Origin: JAFGTX01 sp942492225
GTDB lineage: Bacteria; Bacillota; Clostridia; Peptostreptococcales; Acidaminobacteraceae
Assembly (NCBI GenBank): GCA_942492225.1
Contig: CALODS010000013.1
Span: 62,001-126,000 of the forward strand
DNA: 64,000 nt
Direction: 5' to 3'
Shown: in pieces, positions 36,092-46,358 of the stretch
Numbering within the stretch: position 1 is the first letter of the stretch
Layout of the letters: every line of letters begins with the position of its first letter
The notes under the pieces: generated by a model
The model's database searches: none
What the model was told of the DNA's origin: nothing
Seen by the model: the letters and a program-made list of their open reading frames with translations, nothing else
Translations under genes and position numbers: made by a program

Positions 36092-36925
36092 TTAATACTT
36101 TAAGACCATCCCAACACCAACTTCTTGTAGATTAGCGACTCTAGATAAAGCAATTTTTGACTTCAAATCTGTACAATGACAAGCATGCACTTCTTTTGCA
36201 TTTAACTGCTCAAAGTAATTCACTGTCTTATCCATCACGTTAGTACTTGGATTCAGCAAATGAAATCCTCCTACTACATCTACAATACGATCATCTTTGC
36301 AAATTTTCTTTGCATATTCAACGATATTACAAATACCAGAATGTGAACAAGCAGTTATAATAACCAATCCATTCTCCGATTGATAAACGAGAGCAGAATC
36401 GTCTAGCAGATAATCTGCTCTTTCTGTATTCTCTTCCATTATTGTTCCGATAGAATCTAATCCCTCAAAATTATTTGTTCTTTCAATTTCTCCTAAAAAT
36501 ACAAGTTTATCCGTTAACCAATAAGGTTCTTTTGTTAACTGCATCTTATAATGTACTTTCAATTTTTTTTCATCAACGAGCGTACCAATGTCTTCACTGT
36601 TGTACCGCTTATATTTTAATGCATCTGGATGTGAAACAAATGAAGGTTTCTTATAAGTTAATCTTTCAATAATAGCTTCTTGTTGTAATCTCATCAAAGG
36701 GATAAGACCCCATGAATGATCAATATGTCCATGCGAAATAACGATATAGTCAATATTTAACATGTCCAGTTGCATTTTTTTAGCATTTTCAAGAAAAACA
36801 TCTGAGTATCCCGTATCAAATAATATATTGACGTCACCTTCTTTAATATAGTAAGATACACCAGGTTCAGCTTTAAAATATCGATCAATGATTGTATTAT
36901 TATCAAGTAAAACATGTAATTCCAT
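36092..36925 (-). CDS. MBL-fold metallohydrolase
   Basis: A 277-aa metallo-beta-lactamase-fold protein with ILFDTG, the metal motif SHGHIDHSWGL (HxHxDH, about residues 61-66), TACSHSGICN and GGFHLL. This layout fits the group annotated as 7,8-dihydropterin-6-yl-methyl-aminobenzene 5'-phosphate synthase-like hydrolases; the substrate is unknown. The start is the ATG at 36925 behind AAAGGGTGA; a further 33 codons upstream are open but unconserved in character and overlap a hairpin. Confidence 0.85.
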   Translation of the reverse strand: MELHVLLDNNTIIDRYFKAEPGVSYYIKEGDVNILFDTGYSDVFLENAKKMQLDMLNIDYIVISHGHIDHSWGLIPLMRLQQEAIIERLTYKKPSFVSHPDALKYKRYNSEDIGTLVDEKKLKVHYKMQLTKEPYWLTDKLVFLGEIERTNNFEGLDSIGTIMEENTERADYLLDDSALVYQSENGLVIITACSHSGICNIVEYAKKICKDDRIVDVVGGFHLLNPSTNVMDKTVNYFEQLNAKEVHACHCTDLKSKIALSRVANLQEVGVGMVLKY

Positions 36926-37017
36926 ATTATCACCCTTTCTAACTTCAATTGTGTTTTTATAAATAACTACTGACTGAATTATTTTAAATAGTTTAACATA
37001 ATTACACGTATAATAAA

Positions 37018-37039
37018 GCCCCATCTAAAAAAATGGGGC
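37018..37039 (-). terminator. Hairpin downstream of the MFS gene
   Basis: GCCCCAT/ATGGGGC with an A-rich loop, 13 bp beyond the MFS stop and before the MBL gene. The T-tract on the minus strand is short (TTTATTAT), so termination may be partial. Confidence 0.5.
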
Positions 37040-37051
37040 ATCAAAAGTTTA

Positions 37052-38224
37052 TTATTCAAGCTGCGTTTCATTTATAGAACCATCATTTATTTTCTTTTGA
37101 TAGCTATATATTCGTAAGAGAATGAGTGATAATAAACTCATTGCAACACAAATGCCAAATCCTAATTGTAAAGAATGATTGGCTGCTTTTCCAATGATTA
37201 CGTTACCTAGTGATGCTAATAATCCACCAATCATAGAATATATTGATAAAATCGTTGCGCGATCATTACTTTTTATTCCTTTATTTTTGATATCTAGTTC
37301 AATAGGACCAATAATAGATATGCTGATTGCAATCGTACCAACAGATGCAACACTTATAATTGGATTTTTAGTAACTATCAGCAGTGAACAACTCATCATA
37401 ATCAATAGGACCAATAAACTCATTGCATTATTATTACCGAACTTTTTGCTAATCACATTTGCCTTAGCCGATATCAACCGACCACACTGAATAATTGCAA
37501 TAACAAGTCCAAAATACATTGGATTTATGCCCGCACGACTGTATTGAACTTGATTTAGAAAAACAGTCACAGCCTGTGCGACTTCCATAATTAATGCTAT
37601 TGCAACTACAAATATCAGGATTGTTTTATCCTGAAAAGCCAGTTTAAAAGAGTTCACCATCCTTGGTGATTTGTTTTTCTTATCCTGAACTTCAACCAAA
37701 AACAAGGTTAAAACCGCAGATAATCCATAGGGATAGATTGTATAAAGTGCTGTATTCGCCATAGCACTTGCAACAATAACTGTTGATGCGAGAGAAGCCA
37801 TAATAAATCCTAACGTTCCAAAAGCACTATAACGTCCAAATATACGTTGAGCTTCTGATGCATCTATAGAGGCATAAATCAAGGCCGTATCACACCCAGA
37901 TAATCCTGAAAAAACAATCGCCAATAAAATACGTTCTACTAAAAACATTTGAAAACTATGGGCTTGATAAAATACTATTTTCGAAATAAAAAATAGTGTG
38001 TTCACGACAACTAATGTCTTCTTGTAACCAAATCTATCCGAAATCCAACCCCAAGGTACTTCAAGAAGGATAAGCAACACCCATGAGATGGACTCAATTA
38101 TAAAAATATCGGACATAGAAAGACCCCTAGCTTGTCTAAATAGAGTCGCTACGGGACCATAAAAAACAAAACCTTGCAAAAATATAATTGCATACAATAA
38201 GTACACATTTCTCGTATTATTCAA
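37052..38224 (-). CDS. MFS transporter
   Basis: A 390-aa major facilitator with about 12 TM helices. The motif-A loop between TM2 and TM3 is visible as GWISDRFGYKKTLV (about residues 59-72). A conserved acidic residue in TM1 is absent and the second half is less polar, as in drug or metabolite exporters of the YxiO/MFS_1 type. The substrate is unknown. It has its own Shine-Dalgarno (CGGAGGTG). Confidence 0.88.
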   Translation of the reverse strand: MNNTRNVYLLYAIIFLQGFVFYGPVATLFRQARGLSMSDIFIIESISWVLLILLEVPWGWISDRFGYKKTLVVVNTLFFISKIVFYQAHSFQMFLVERILLAIVFSGLSGCDTALIYASIDASEAQRIFGRYSAFGTLGFIMASLASTVIVASAMANTALYTIYPYGLSAVLTLFLVEVQDKKNKSPRMVNSFKLAFQDKTILIFVVAIALIMEVAQAVTVFLNQVQYSRAGINPMYFGLVIAIIQCGRLISAKANVISKKFGNNNAMSLLVLLIMMSCSLLIVTKNPIISVASVGTIAISISIIGPIELDIKNKGIKSNDRATILSIYSMIGGLLASLGNVIIGKAANHSLQLGFGICVAMSLLSLILLRIYSYQKKINDGSINETQLE

Positions 38225-38443
38225 TTAAAACACCTCCGAATTAGAAAACACAAATAGAACCAATACTTTTTCGTATCAGCTAACAGGTTTTATATATTAT
38301 CTCGGTGTATTTTAAATCAAACTATACATTTTGCAGATCTCCTTATTAACTTTCATTGTCAATATTATATCTTATTATGTTCAAAGTAACAATCAAGTAG
38401 GATAGTGAAAATAGATTTCATAATATTTTTTTATTCACTAAGA

Positions 38444-38842
38444 CTACTTACTTTTTCCACAACATGAGCATTTTTTATCATGGACATTCAGGTATCCTTC
38501 ACACGATGAACATTTCAAACGTTTTTTCTCATGTGTTAAGTAATACGTCATTCCCTTATCTTTAATCAGAGTCATATTCTGAATAAGACTTTCTTGATAT
38601 CTTGTTTGATAACTTTTGTCTAAACGCTTAATCAACGTGCATGGGTAATCACTACATTCATAACAAAATTCTAAATTACGTTCTGCGGTGCACGCTTTAA
38701 TCTTGCATTTTATACATGATGCTGGTTTATCACCACTCACAACTCTACAACCTAAACAAGCTTTTTTCTTCTTGTGATGAACATAACAATAGGTACAATT
38801 CATTCCACATGGTGCAACCATTTTTTTATCGTGGTTCAGCAT
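38444..38842 (-). CDS. DUF3795 cysteine-rich protein
   Basis: A 132-aa protein with 16 cysteines in paired motifs: CGMNCTYCYVH, CLGCR, CIKCKIKAC, CYECSDYPC and a C-terminal zinc-ribbon-like CSSCEGY..CSCCGK. This is the DUF3795 pattern of anaerobes, probably metal or Fe-S binding. The function is unknown. Preceded by GGAGGAGTTT. Confidence 0.85.
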   Translation of the reverse strand: MLNHDKKMVAPCGMNCTYCYVHHKKKKACLGCRVVSGDKPASCIKCKIKACTAERNLEFCYECSDYPCTLIKRLDKSYQTRYQESLIQNMTLIKDKGMTYYLTHEKKRLKCSSCEGYLNVHDKKCSCCGKSK

Positions 38843-39045
38843 GGTAAACTCCTCCTGTTATTAATATCAATTATAATTTATTTATATATATATCATATTA
38901 CGCTTTATCCTAAAATATTACAAGAATGCATCTTCAGTATAGTAACATTCAAAGTCGTTGATACGTCTTGCTTAGAACGAGATTTATTAGCTATTGCCCT
39001 TTAAATCACATATGGTTATAATGATAATTGAAAGGAGGTGACATA

Positions 39046-39672
39046 ATGAAAAAGACCTTATTATTATTCTTTATTTTGAGTTTATTTGTTACTGGGTTTA
39101 CCCACAGTTCCTATGCAACCACAACAGCTGTAAAATCAGAAACGGATGAAGTCAAAACAATCACCCTAGTCATTGACGGTAAAGATGTAATGCTTGACTG
39201 TATTATAAAGGATGAACAGTTATTCTTGGCTATTAATGAACTCGCGCCAGCTCTTGATATGACATTAGAGGCAAATGTATTTAATAAGCCTATGCTGACA
39301 TCTAATCCAGAAAATACAGTTTCTTATGGTACTACTCAGTTAGATTTTACAACAACTGTTCTATCCAACAATTCTGTAGGAAGTGATTGGTACTATTATA
39401 TTCAGTTACAAAATCATACATATAATCTAGACGATCAAAGTAATATCATTACTTTAAATGGCGACAATCTTGGTTTTGAGCTAGTGGCCTATGAATATGA
39501 TAAAGAAGCGTCCGACTACGGAAGAACTTTTCTTGTCGTACCTTATTCAGAACTTGCAAAAGGGATGCCGTTGACCTATACAGAAACAGTGAAAGTCGTT
39601 GAAGATGGCGGAGAATATTCAGGTAATGTTGCAACAATTGAATTTAATGTGACACTCACACCAATGCAATAA
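39046..39672 (+). CDS. Secreted protein of unknown function
   Basis: A 208-aa protein with a signal peptide (MKKTLLLFFILSLFVTGF...SSYA) and a mature part with a copper-amine-oxidase-N-like segment (VIDGKDVMLDCIIKDEQLFLAINELAPALDM). Beta-rich sequence follows. The ATG at 39046 has AAAGGAGGTG. No catalytic motif recognised; a cell-surface role is inferred. Confidence 0.75.
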   Translation: MKKTLLLFFILSLFVTGFTHSSYATTTAVKSETDEVKTITLVIDGKDVMLDCIIKDEQLFLAINELAPALDMTLEANVFNKPMLTSNPENTVSYGTTQLDFTTTVLSNNSVGSDWYYYIQLQNHTYNLDDQSNIITLNGDNLGFELVAYEYDKEASDYGRTFLVVPYSELAKGMPLTYTETVKVVEDGGEYSGNVATIEFNVTLTPMQ

Positions 39673-39677
39673 AACGT

Positions 39678-39719
39678 AAAAGAGAGTAGATGACTTCATT
39701 GAAGTCGCTACTCTCTTTT
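39678..39719. terminator. Bidirectional terminator between the secreted-protein gene and the opp operon
   Basis: A 12-bp stem AAAAGAGAGTAG/CTACTCTCTTTT with an internal GACTTC/GAAGTC hairpin extension and A/T flanks on both sides. Confidence 0.88.
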
Positions 39720-39754
39720 ATTGTTGGAAGCTAAATAGCTTCAATGAAAAGGGA

Positions 39755-40709
39755 TTATTTTTTAAAAAGATGACATGCCACAAAATGACCTGGTGACACC
39801 TCTTCTAGTTGAGGCTCTTTTTGTCTACAAATATCTTCCGTGAAGTTACAACGGTTACTAAATCTGCAATTTTCTTCTGGATTAATCGGTGATGTTATTT
39901 CACCTTGCAAAATTATTTTTTCAACTTTATTGTCTAAACTTGGTCTTGGAATTGCTGATAATAATGCTTTTGTATAAGGATGAATTGGATTTTCAAACAA
40001 TTCTTCAGAACTTGCTTTTTCGATTAGTTTCCCTAAGTACATCACCGCAATGTCGTCAGAGAAATGATTGACAACTGATAAATCATGGGTAATAAACACA
40101 TAAGTTAAACCCAGTTTCTTTTGTAGATCTTTCATTAGATTTAAAATTTGTGCTTGAATAGATACATCTAAAGCTGATACAGGTTCATCACAAATAATAA
40201 ATTTCGTATTTAGTGCCAAGGCTCGGGCGATGCCAATTCTTTGTCGTCTTCCCCCCGTCTAGCTCATGAGGATAAGTATTCATCAATCGTCTTGAAAGTC
40301 CAACTAAATCCATCAATTCTAAAACACGTTCAAATCTTTTTGTTTTATCTGTAATTAATTTATTTAACTTGATTGGTTCTTCAATTATTTCACTTACCGT
40401 CATTCTTGGATCAAGTGAGGAGAATGGATCTTGAAAAATGATTTGCATTTCTTTTCTTAATTCACGCATCTCATTAGCATTGAGTGTTCGAATATCTCTA
40501 CCATTGTAGATAATTTCGCCATCAGTCGCTTCAAGAAGTCTTAATATGACCCGTCCAGTTGTTGATTTACCACAACCTGACTCTCCTACTAATCCTAATG
40601 TTTTTCCTTTTTCGATGGAAAAATCAACGCCATCCACTGCATGTAATTTTCCTTTAGGAGTATCAAAATACTTTTTTAAATTTTTTACTTCAATTAATTT
40701 TTCAGCCAT
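39755..40709 (-). pseudogene. oppF: Oligopeptide ABC transporter ATPase OppF with an apparent one-base insertion
   Basis: The frame from 40709 gives Walker A GESGCGKST, the Q-loop and TYPHELDGG, then shifts within a run of six G (40251-40256 as C on the plus strand). With five G it reads LDGGRRQRIGIARALALNTKFIICDEPVSALDVS and on to 39755 with Walker B, the H-loop and the C-terminal oligopeptide-transporter zinc-type Cys region. The corrected protein is about 317 aa, normal for OppF. Opp/Dpp pumps normally need both ATPases, so loss would cripple uptake. The variant LDGG signature (instead of LSGG) is found in this subfamily. Confidence 0.88.
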
Positions 40710-41714
40710 TTAATCCTCCTTTTTATTGATTTCAAGTTCAAAGTTTTTATTTTCAGTATACAAATGACATTCAGCAAAATGCGTTTGAGAAAAATCTATG
40801 CGTTTTGGTTTTTCTGTTTTACAAATTTCCAGAGCATAATCACAACGATCACAGAATGTGCATCCTTTTGGCAAATTATAAGGATCTGACATCAAGCCAC
40901 GAATCGGTTTTAATTCCGCTCTTCTACTATCAATATTAGGAATAGAATTAAATAACCCTTCCGTATAAGGATGTTTTGTATTTCTAAATATTTCTTCTAA
41001 ACGACCTTGTTCAACAACACGTCCAGCGTACATAATCGCAACGTCATCGCATACTTCAGCCACAACACCCAAGTCATGGGTAATTAAAAGCATCGCCATT
41101 TCATATTTGATTTTTAACTCTTTCATAAGTTCAAGCACTTGTGCTTGAATCGTTACATCTAAAGCAGTCGTTGGTTCATCTGCAATCAAAAGCTTTGGAC
41201 TACATGAAAGTGCAATTGCTATAACAACTCTCTGCTTCATTCCACCAGAAAATTGATGGGGAAACTCACCCATTCTTGCACCTGGAATACCTACAATCTC
41301 AAGCATTTCTTTTGCTTTTTCATTGGCATCTGTCGTCGACAACTTTTGATGAATCATAATAGCCTCTGCGATTTGATCCCCAACACTAATAACAGGGTTT
41401 AAAGCCGTCATCGGATCTTGGAATATCATAGAAATAATATTTCCACGTAATTTTTCCATCTCTTTTTCAGATGCTTTCATTATATCAATACCATCTAACT
41501 CTATATAACCAGACTTAACAACACCTGGAGGTGATGGAATTAGTTTTAATAATGAAAGTGCTGTCGTAGTTTTACCTGCACCTGTTTCTCCTACAAGACC
41601 CAGTGTTCTCCCTTTATCAATCGTAATATTTATACCATTAACGGCCTCAACAACGCCGTCATCTGTTTCATAATGAATGACTAAATCTTTTATTTTCAAT
41701 AAATTATCGCTCAT
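40710..41714 (-). CDS. oppD: Oligopeptide/dipeptide ABC transporter ATPase OppD
   Basis: A 334-aa ATPase: Walker A GETGAGKTT (about residues 37-45), signature FSGGMKQRV, Walker B LLIADEPTTALDV and H-loop ITHDLGVV. The C-terminal oligo_HPY segment has CTFCDRCDYALEICK, typical of OppD/DppD. It hydrolyses ATP with OppF to drive peptide import through OppBC. Its stop abuts the oppF start. Confidence 0.95.
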   Translation of the reverse strand: MSDNLLKIKDLVIHYETDDGVVEAVNGINITIDKGRTLGLVGETGAGKTTTALSLLKLIPSPPGVVKSGYIELDGIDIMKASEKEMEKLRGNIISMIFQDPMTALNPVISVGDQIAEAIMIHQKLSTTDANEKAKEMLEIVGIPGARMGEFPHQFSGGMKQRVVIAIALSCSPKLLIADEPTTALDVTIQAQVLELMKELKIKYEMAMLLITHDLGVVAEVCDDVAIMYAGRVVEQGRLEEIFRNTKHPYTEGLFNSIPNIDSRRAELKPIRGLMSDPYNLPKGCTFCDRCDYALEICKTEKPKRIDFSQTHFAECHLYTENKNFELEINKKED

Positions 41715-41725
41715 GTGTTTGCCTC

Positions 41726-42622
41726 CTATTTCAACTTAGGATCGAGCGCATCTCTTAAACCATCGCCGATTAAGTTTAGTGATAAAACTGCAAGAACTAT
41801 TGCAAGACCCGGGAACAATACAATATACATTTGATCACGCATATACTGACGTCCTCCTGCTAACATACTTCCCCACTCTGGTGTCGGTGGTTGAACACCA
41901 AGACCGATGAAACTCAATGAAGCGGTTGCCATAATTGCTGTCGCTACTTTTAATGTTGCATAAACAATAATTGGTGCCATCGAGTTGGGTAGAACATGTT
42001 TAAGAATAATCACATGATCTTTTGCACCAATCGCTTTAGCAGCTTCAATAAACTCCTGATCTTTAACACTTAATATTGCTGCACGTACGACTCTAGCAAA
42101 ACCAGGTATATTAGAAATCCCTACGGCAATCATCAAGTTTATAAAACTGGATCCTAATGCAGAAACAATAGTAATAGCCAGTAATATTGCAGGAATAGCA
42201 AGGAGTACGTCTAGTACTCTCATAATAGCATTGTCTAATTTACCCCCATAGTATCCTGCAATGGCGCCAAGAAAACCACCAATTGACAGAGCAATACCAA
42301 CTGAAATAACACCAACAAACAATGAAATTCTTGTGCCGTAAACAATTCTATAAAATATATCTCGTCCGTACTCGTCTGTACCAAACCAGTGTTCTGAACT
42401 TGGTGACTCCAGTCTTTCAGGAATATTCAATTTTATAACTTGTGTATCATAATCAGCAATAAGTGGCGCAAATAATGCCATACATACAAACATAAAAATT
42501 AATACAAGGCCTGCCATCGCTGCTTTACTCTTTTTTAGTCGTTTCCAAACATCAGCAGATTGGCTGCGTTTTTTTGTTTTTACAATGTCTTCTGCTTTTA
42601 AAGTATCTACAGTTGTACTCAT
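41726..42622 (-). CDS. oppC: Oligopeptide ABC transporter permease OppC
   Basis: About 298 aa with the OppC_N leader segment, six TM helices and the permease EAA loop EAAKAIGAKDHVIILKHVLPN (about residues 190-210). The LAPLIADYDTQ-like periplasmic stretch and FGTDEYGRDIFYRI block are OppC/DppC hallmarks. The ATG at 42622 lies downstream of AGGGAGG; a TTG three codons earlier is possible. Confidence 0.95.
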   Translation of the reverse strand: MSTTVDTLKAEDIVKTKKRSQSADVWKRLKKSKAAMAGLVLIFMFVCMALFAPLIADYDTQVIKLNIPERLESPSSEHWFGTDEYGRDIFYRIVYGTRISLFVGVISVGIALSIGGFLGAIAGYYGGKLDNAIMRVLDVLLAIPAILLAITIVSALGSSFINLMIAVGISNIPGFARVVRAAILSVKDQEFIEAAKAIGAKDHVIILKHVLPNSMAPIIVYATLKVATAIMATASLSFIGLGVQPPTPEWGSMLAGGRQYMRDQMYIVLFPGLAIVLAVLSLNLIGDGLRDALDPKLK

Positions 42623-42636
42623 TTTACACAACCTCC

Positions 42637-43563
42637 CTAACTATAATTTGATTTAATTCTTGGATCAATATAAGCATATAGAATATCTATTAATAAATTT
42701 ACTAAACTAAATGCCAAGGCAAATATAATAATACACCCAAGCACCATCGGTGTATCTTTTCTCTGAATCGATTCAACCATTAATCGGCCAATTCCAGGCC
42801 ATGAAAATACAGTCTCTGTTAGTACAGCGCCTCCAAGTAGTACACCAAATTCCAGTCCAATTACAGTAATTGCTGGAATTAAAGCATTCTTAAGTGCATG
42901 TTTTCTAATAACAACGCTACGACTAACACCTTTTGCTTTTGCAGTGTTAATGTAATCTTGTCTTATAACTTCCAACATAGACGATCGTGTTGTTCTCGTT
43001 ATACTTGCTGTTGAAGCTATAGCAAGAGTAAACGCAGGTAATATTAAACTACGGATGCCCTCCATACCACCGGATGGAAACCATCCAAGTTTTAACGAAA
43101 AGGCTATAATAAGTATAAGTCCAGTCCAAAATGATGGCATTGATATACCAATGAGCGCTATAATCATGCCAACATTATCAAATATTGAATATTGCCTAGT
43201 AGCTGATATAACACCAATAGGTATAGAGATTAAAACTGATAAGAATATTGCTGATACAGTTAACTTAAATGTATTTGGAAATCGTTGACCAATTTCCGTT
43301 GATACTTTCTTACCTGTTGAATAAGATTCCCCCATGTCGCCAGTTAGTATATCACCCATGTATCGGCCGTATTGAACGAATACTGGATCATTAAAGCCCA
43401 TTTCTTCATTTAATTCAATTATCGCTTGTTCTGTTGCACCAACGCCTAAAATATTAGCCGCAACATCACCTGGTGTTAAGCTGATAATAAAAAATACAAG
43501 AAAGGTTACCCCAAGCATAACTGGAATCATCATCAGAAGTCTTCTTAAAATATATTTTGACAT
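42637..43563 (-). CDS. oppB: Oligopeptide ABC transporter permease OppB
   Basis: A 308-aa permease with the OppB/DppB N-terminus YILRRLLMMIPVMLGVTFLVF, SLTPGD, the EAA loop (YINTAKAKGVSRSVVIRKHALKNAL) and six TM helices. Partner of OppC. It starts behind TTGGAGGAA and follows a hairpin after oppA. Confidence 0.95.
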   Translation of the reverse strand: MSKYILRRLLMMIPVMLGVTFLVFFIISLTPGDVAANILGVGATEQAIIELNEEMGFNDPVFVQYGRYMGDILTGDMGESYSTGKKVSTEIGQRFPNTFKLTVSAIFLSVLISIPIGVISATRQYSIFDNVGMIIALIGISMPSFWTGLILIIAFSLKLGWFPSGGMEGIRSLILPAFTLAIASTASITRTTRSSMLEVIRQDYINTAKAKGVSRSVVIRKHALKNALIPAITVIGLEFGVLLGGAVLTETVFSWPGIGRLMVESIQRKDTPMVLGCIIIFALAFSLVNLLIDILYAYIDPRIKSNYS

Positions 43564-43613
43564 AATTCCTCCAATTCATTATTAATCCTTATAAATAATG
43601 TTTTACTTTATAA

Positions 43614-43642
43614 CACGGTACAGTCACTAAAACCGTACCGTG
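43614..43642 (-). terminator. Hairpin between oppA and oppB
   Basis: An 8-bp perfect stem CACGGTAC/GTACCGTG with a 13-nt loop in the 119-bp oppA-oppB gap. No strong T-tract, so it may be a partial terminator or a 3'-stabilising structure that keeps the binding protein more abundant than the permeases. Confidence 0.5.
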
Positions 43643-43682
43643 CCTTAATTGTTCTTTATTAACTAACGTTTTAAATTATATT

Positions 43683-45245
43683 TTAGTAATGTAATTTTTG
43701 TAAGTTTAAAAGTCCTTGTGGAGATAATTCTACACCTTGAAGATCTTTGTTTGCACCAATTACTGCATTCTTAACAAATAATGGTGTGTTTGCTGCTATT
43801 TCATTGTTAATGTAATCATGAATATCATTGTATAATGCTTCACGCTTAGCAAGGTCTAATTCTTCTCTAGCGCCTTTTAATAGGTCATCCATTTTAGGGT
43901 CTACAACACGCGCAAAGTTCATTCCGCCAACGTTACCTGAGAAGTAATGAGGTGTAAGTGTTGCATCTGGATCTGGGTTCGATGTCCAGCTAAGTACATA
44001 TCCTTCTTCATCGCCTTTTAATAAAAGATCAATATAAGTACCCCATTCGTACATTTCAATTGTTGCCTTAACACCAACATCTAAAAGGTTTGCTTGAATA
44101 ACTTCTGCGATTCTCTTTCTTTCATCTCCAGAAGCCCAAATTTTCATTTCAAATCCGTCTGCATAACCAGCAGCTGCTAATAATTCTTTAGCTTTTTCTG
44201 GATTGTATGAGTATGGTCCAGCTTTGTAACCTAAAAACGAAGGTGCCATTACAGAATCTGCAACGATACCAGCGCCATCGATTGCTACGATCATTACTGA
44301 TTCTTTATCGATTGCATATTGAATCGCTTGACGTACTTGTAAGTTGTCAAATGGAGCCTTTTCAGTGTTTACACCAAACCATGCAAAACTTGTAGATGGT
44401 TTTTGGTATAAAGTAAGATTATCTGCATCTTCTACTTTATTTGCATCTAGTGCTTGAAGTTCCATAACAACATCCACTTCGCCAGTTTCTAAAGCGATTG
44501 TTCTAGAAGTACCTTCAGGAATAACACGGAAAGTTATTGTAGAAGATTGTCCCATATTATCTGCATCAAAGTAATCATCATTTTTTGTTAATACAACTTT
44601 GTCACCTGATACCCACTCAACAAATTTGTAAGGACCAGAACCGATTGGGTTCATAAAATTATCGTCAGACTCTAAGTATGCTTTAGGCATAATAGAAGTT
44701 CCAGCGTGAACAAGTGTATAAAGGAATGGTGCAAATGCTGATTTTGTAGTTACTTTAATCGTATAAGTATCTACAACTTCAAATGATTCTACTTCACTTA
44801 ATACTTGTTGCACTTTTGGTTGCTCTAAAGAACGCTCAAAACTTGCTTTTACATCTTCAGCTGTTAATTCAGTTCCATCATGGAACATTACGCCTTCTTT
44901 AATCTTAATTAACCATTCTGTATCAGATGGTTGTTCCCAACTTTCAGCAAGATCTGCTACAACTTCAAAATCTGTGTTTAATTTAAATAAACGGTTATAT
45001 AATAAGAATGAAACCGCTTCTGATTTTGTATCGTTGTGACCTTGTGGGTCAAGAGAAGCAATATCTGCAGCTAAAGCTACTGTGATATCTTCTTTTACCA
45101 CTTTTGGTACTTCTGGCGTTGTTTCTTCTGCTTGTTCAGTTGGTTCTGTAGTAGGTTCAGTCGTTTCAGCTGGCTTCGCACAACCCGCAAATGAACCAAG
45201 TACTAACATAAGTACTAATAGTAACGATAAATTTCTTTTCAACAT
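43683..45245 (-). CDS. oppA: Oligopeptide ABC transporter substrate-binding lipoprotein
   Basis: A 520-aa family-5 extracellular solute-binding protein. It has a lipoprotein signal with lipobox LGSFAGC (Cys about residue 21), a Thr/Glu-Pro linker, then SBP_bac_5 features: DPQGHNDTKSEAVSFLLYNRLF, WLIKIKEGVMFHDGTELTAEDV and RQAIQYAIDKESV. It delivers peptides to OppBC. ATG at 45245 has GAGGAG. It follows the M20 peptidase after a short AAAGGG-ATA-CCCTTT hairpin (45276-45290). Confidence 0.94.
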   Translation of the reverse strand: MLKRNLSLLLVLMLVLGSFAGCAKPAETTEPTTEPTEQAEETTPEVPKVVKEDITVALAADIASLDPQGHNDTKSEAVSFLLYNRLFKLNTDFEVVADLAESWEQPSDTEWLIKIKEGVMFHDGTELTAEDVKASFERSLEQPKVQQVLSEVESFEVVDTYTIKVTTKSAFAPFLYTLVHAGTSIMPKAYLESDDNFMNPIGSGPYKFVEWVSGDKVVLTKNDDYFDADNMGQSSTITFRVIPEGTSRTIALETGEVDVVMELQALDANKVEDADNLTLYQKPSTSFAWFGVNTEKAPFDNLQVRQAIQYAIDKESVMIVAIDGAGIVADSVMAPSFLGYKAGPYSYNPEKAKELLAAAGYADGFEMKIWASGDERKRIAEVIQANLLDVGVKATIEMYEWGTYIDLLLKGDEEGYVLSWTSNPDPDATLTPHYFSGNVGGMNFARVVDPKMDDLLKGAREELDLAKREALYNDIHDYINNEIAANTPLFVKNAVIGANKDLQGVELSPQGLLNLQKLHY

Positions 45246-45299
45246 ATAATCTCCTCTTTTCATTTTTTTATATTAAAAGGGATACCCTTTCAATAACAC

Positions 45300-46358
45300 T
45301 TAAAATTGTTGCATATACGCAACTAAGACCTCTTCAAGTTGATGAATAGATGCTATTTCAACATACTCTTCATCACCATGCCAATAATTCCCCGTTGGTC
45401 CAAATTCTATAACAGGAATTCCTTTCTCTGCATAAAAACGACCATCTGATCCACCATGTTGCACCGCATATGCACAGGTCACACCAGTAATTGATTCTAA
45501 AACTTTCGTGAAATCTTGAACATACGTGTTATCAAGACGTGTTGCAACACCTGGTTCAATTACATTAACATTTATTTTTCCATCAACTACCTCTTCGATA
45601 GCTTTGATAATATCATAAGGATCTAAGAATGGAACATACCGTATATCCAAACCCATGATACAACTATCGGGTACGCGATTATAAATATCGCCACCATTGA
45701 TAAATGCGAGATTTAAACTTGAATGATCATAAAACTCTGACCCTTCAGCAAGTATAGGTAAACGCTCAATTTTAGTGAAGTTTTCATAAGCTTTTGATAT
45801 CGCATTAACCCCTTGCCAAGGTCTTGATCCATGGGCTGAAACACCTTCCGTTACAATATCAACGCGAATGATTCCTTTTGATTGTAATGATATATTCATA
45901 TTGGTTGGTTCTGTACAAATAACAAAATCACCAGTATAACCTAACTCGACCAAATGACGACTGCAATGAATCCCACCTGTTTCTTCATCACTTACTAACT
46001 GTAACATGATTTTATTGTTTAGAGGTTCGTTTTTTAGCTTAATAAATGCTTGAAGCATTGCAACACAACCACTTTTCATGTCTGCACTACCTCTACCAAT
46101 TATTCGACCATTGCACTCTACCGGATCAAATTGATCCTTATTTCCTGAAACTACATCTAAGTGGCCATTTAAAATTAGTGTTTTATCGCCCGATCCAATA
46201 GCTGTTACAAAACTATGAAACCCATTATTATCTATTAATTCCCCTTCGACACCATACTTACGCAAATAGTTAATGCAATAGTCAATTGCTTCATTTGCGC
46301 CTTCCCGTGTCGATGAATCAATTTTAATTAAATCTTTTAACAAGCTAACTGAATCCAT
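45300..46358 (-). CDS. M20 family metallopeptidase (ArgE/DapE type)
   Basis: A 352-aa zinc peptidase or deacylase with LNGHLDVV, GRGSADMKSG, DEETGGIH, CTEPT and a C-terminal GGSDGRFYAEKGIPVIEFGP with the metal-binding residues. Family members are acetylornithine or succinyl-DAP deacylases and dipeptidases; here, between a peptidase and peptide transporter genes, it likely releases amino acids from imported peptides or acyl amino acids. It overlaps the S9 peptidase gene by 14 bp. Confidence 0.88.
   Translation of the reverse strand: MDSVSLLKDLIKIDSSTREGANEAIDYCINYLRKYGVEGELIDNNGFHSFVTAIGSGDKTLILNGHLDVVSGNKDQFDPVECNGRIIGRGSADMKSGCVAMLQAFIKLKNEPLNNKIMLQLVSDEETGGIHCSRHLVELGYTGDFVICTEPTNMNISLQSKGIIRVDIVTEGVSAHGSRPWQGVNAISKAYENFTKIERLPILAEGSEFYDHSSLNLAFINGGDIYNRVPDSCIMGLDIRYVPFLDPYDIIKAIEEVVDGKINVNVIEPGVATRLDNTYVQDFTKVLESITGVTCAYAVQHGGSDGRFYAEKGIPVIEFGPTGNYWHGDEEYVEIASIHQLEEVLVAYMQQF

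Noticed and set aside
43611..43645. Second sigma-54 promoter (GGCACGGTACGG) before oppB
   Set aside because: The -12 GC element is missing at the required spacing; the sequence is part of the hairpin between oppA and oppB.
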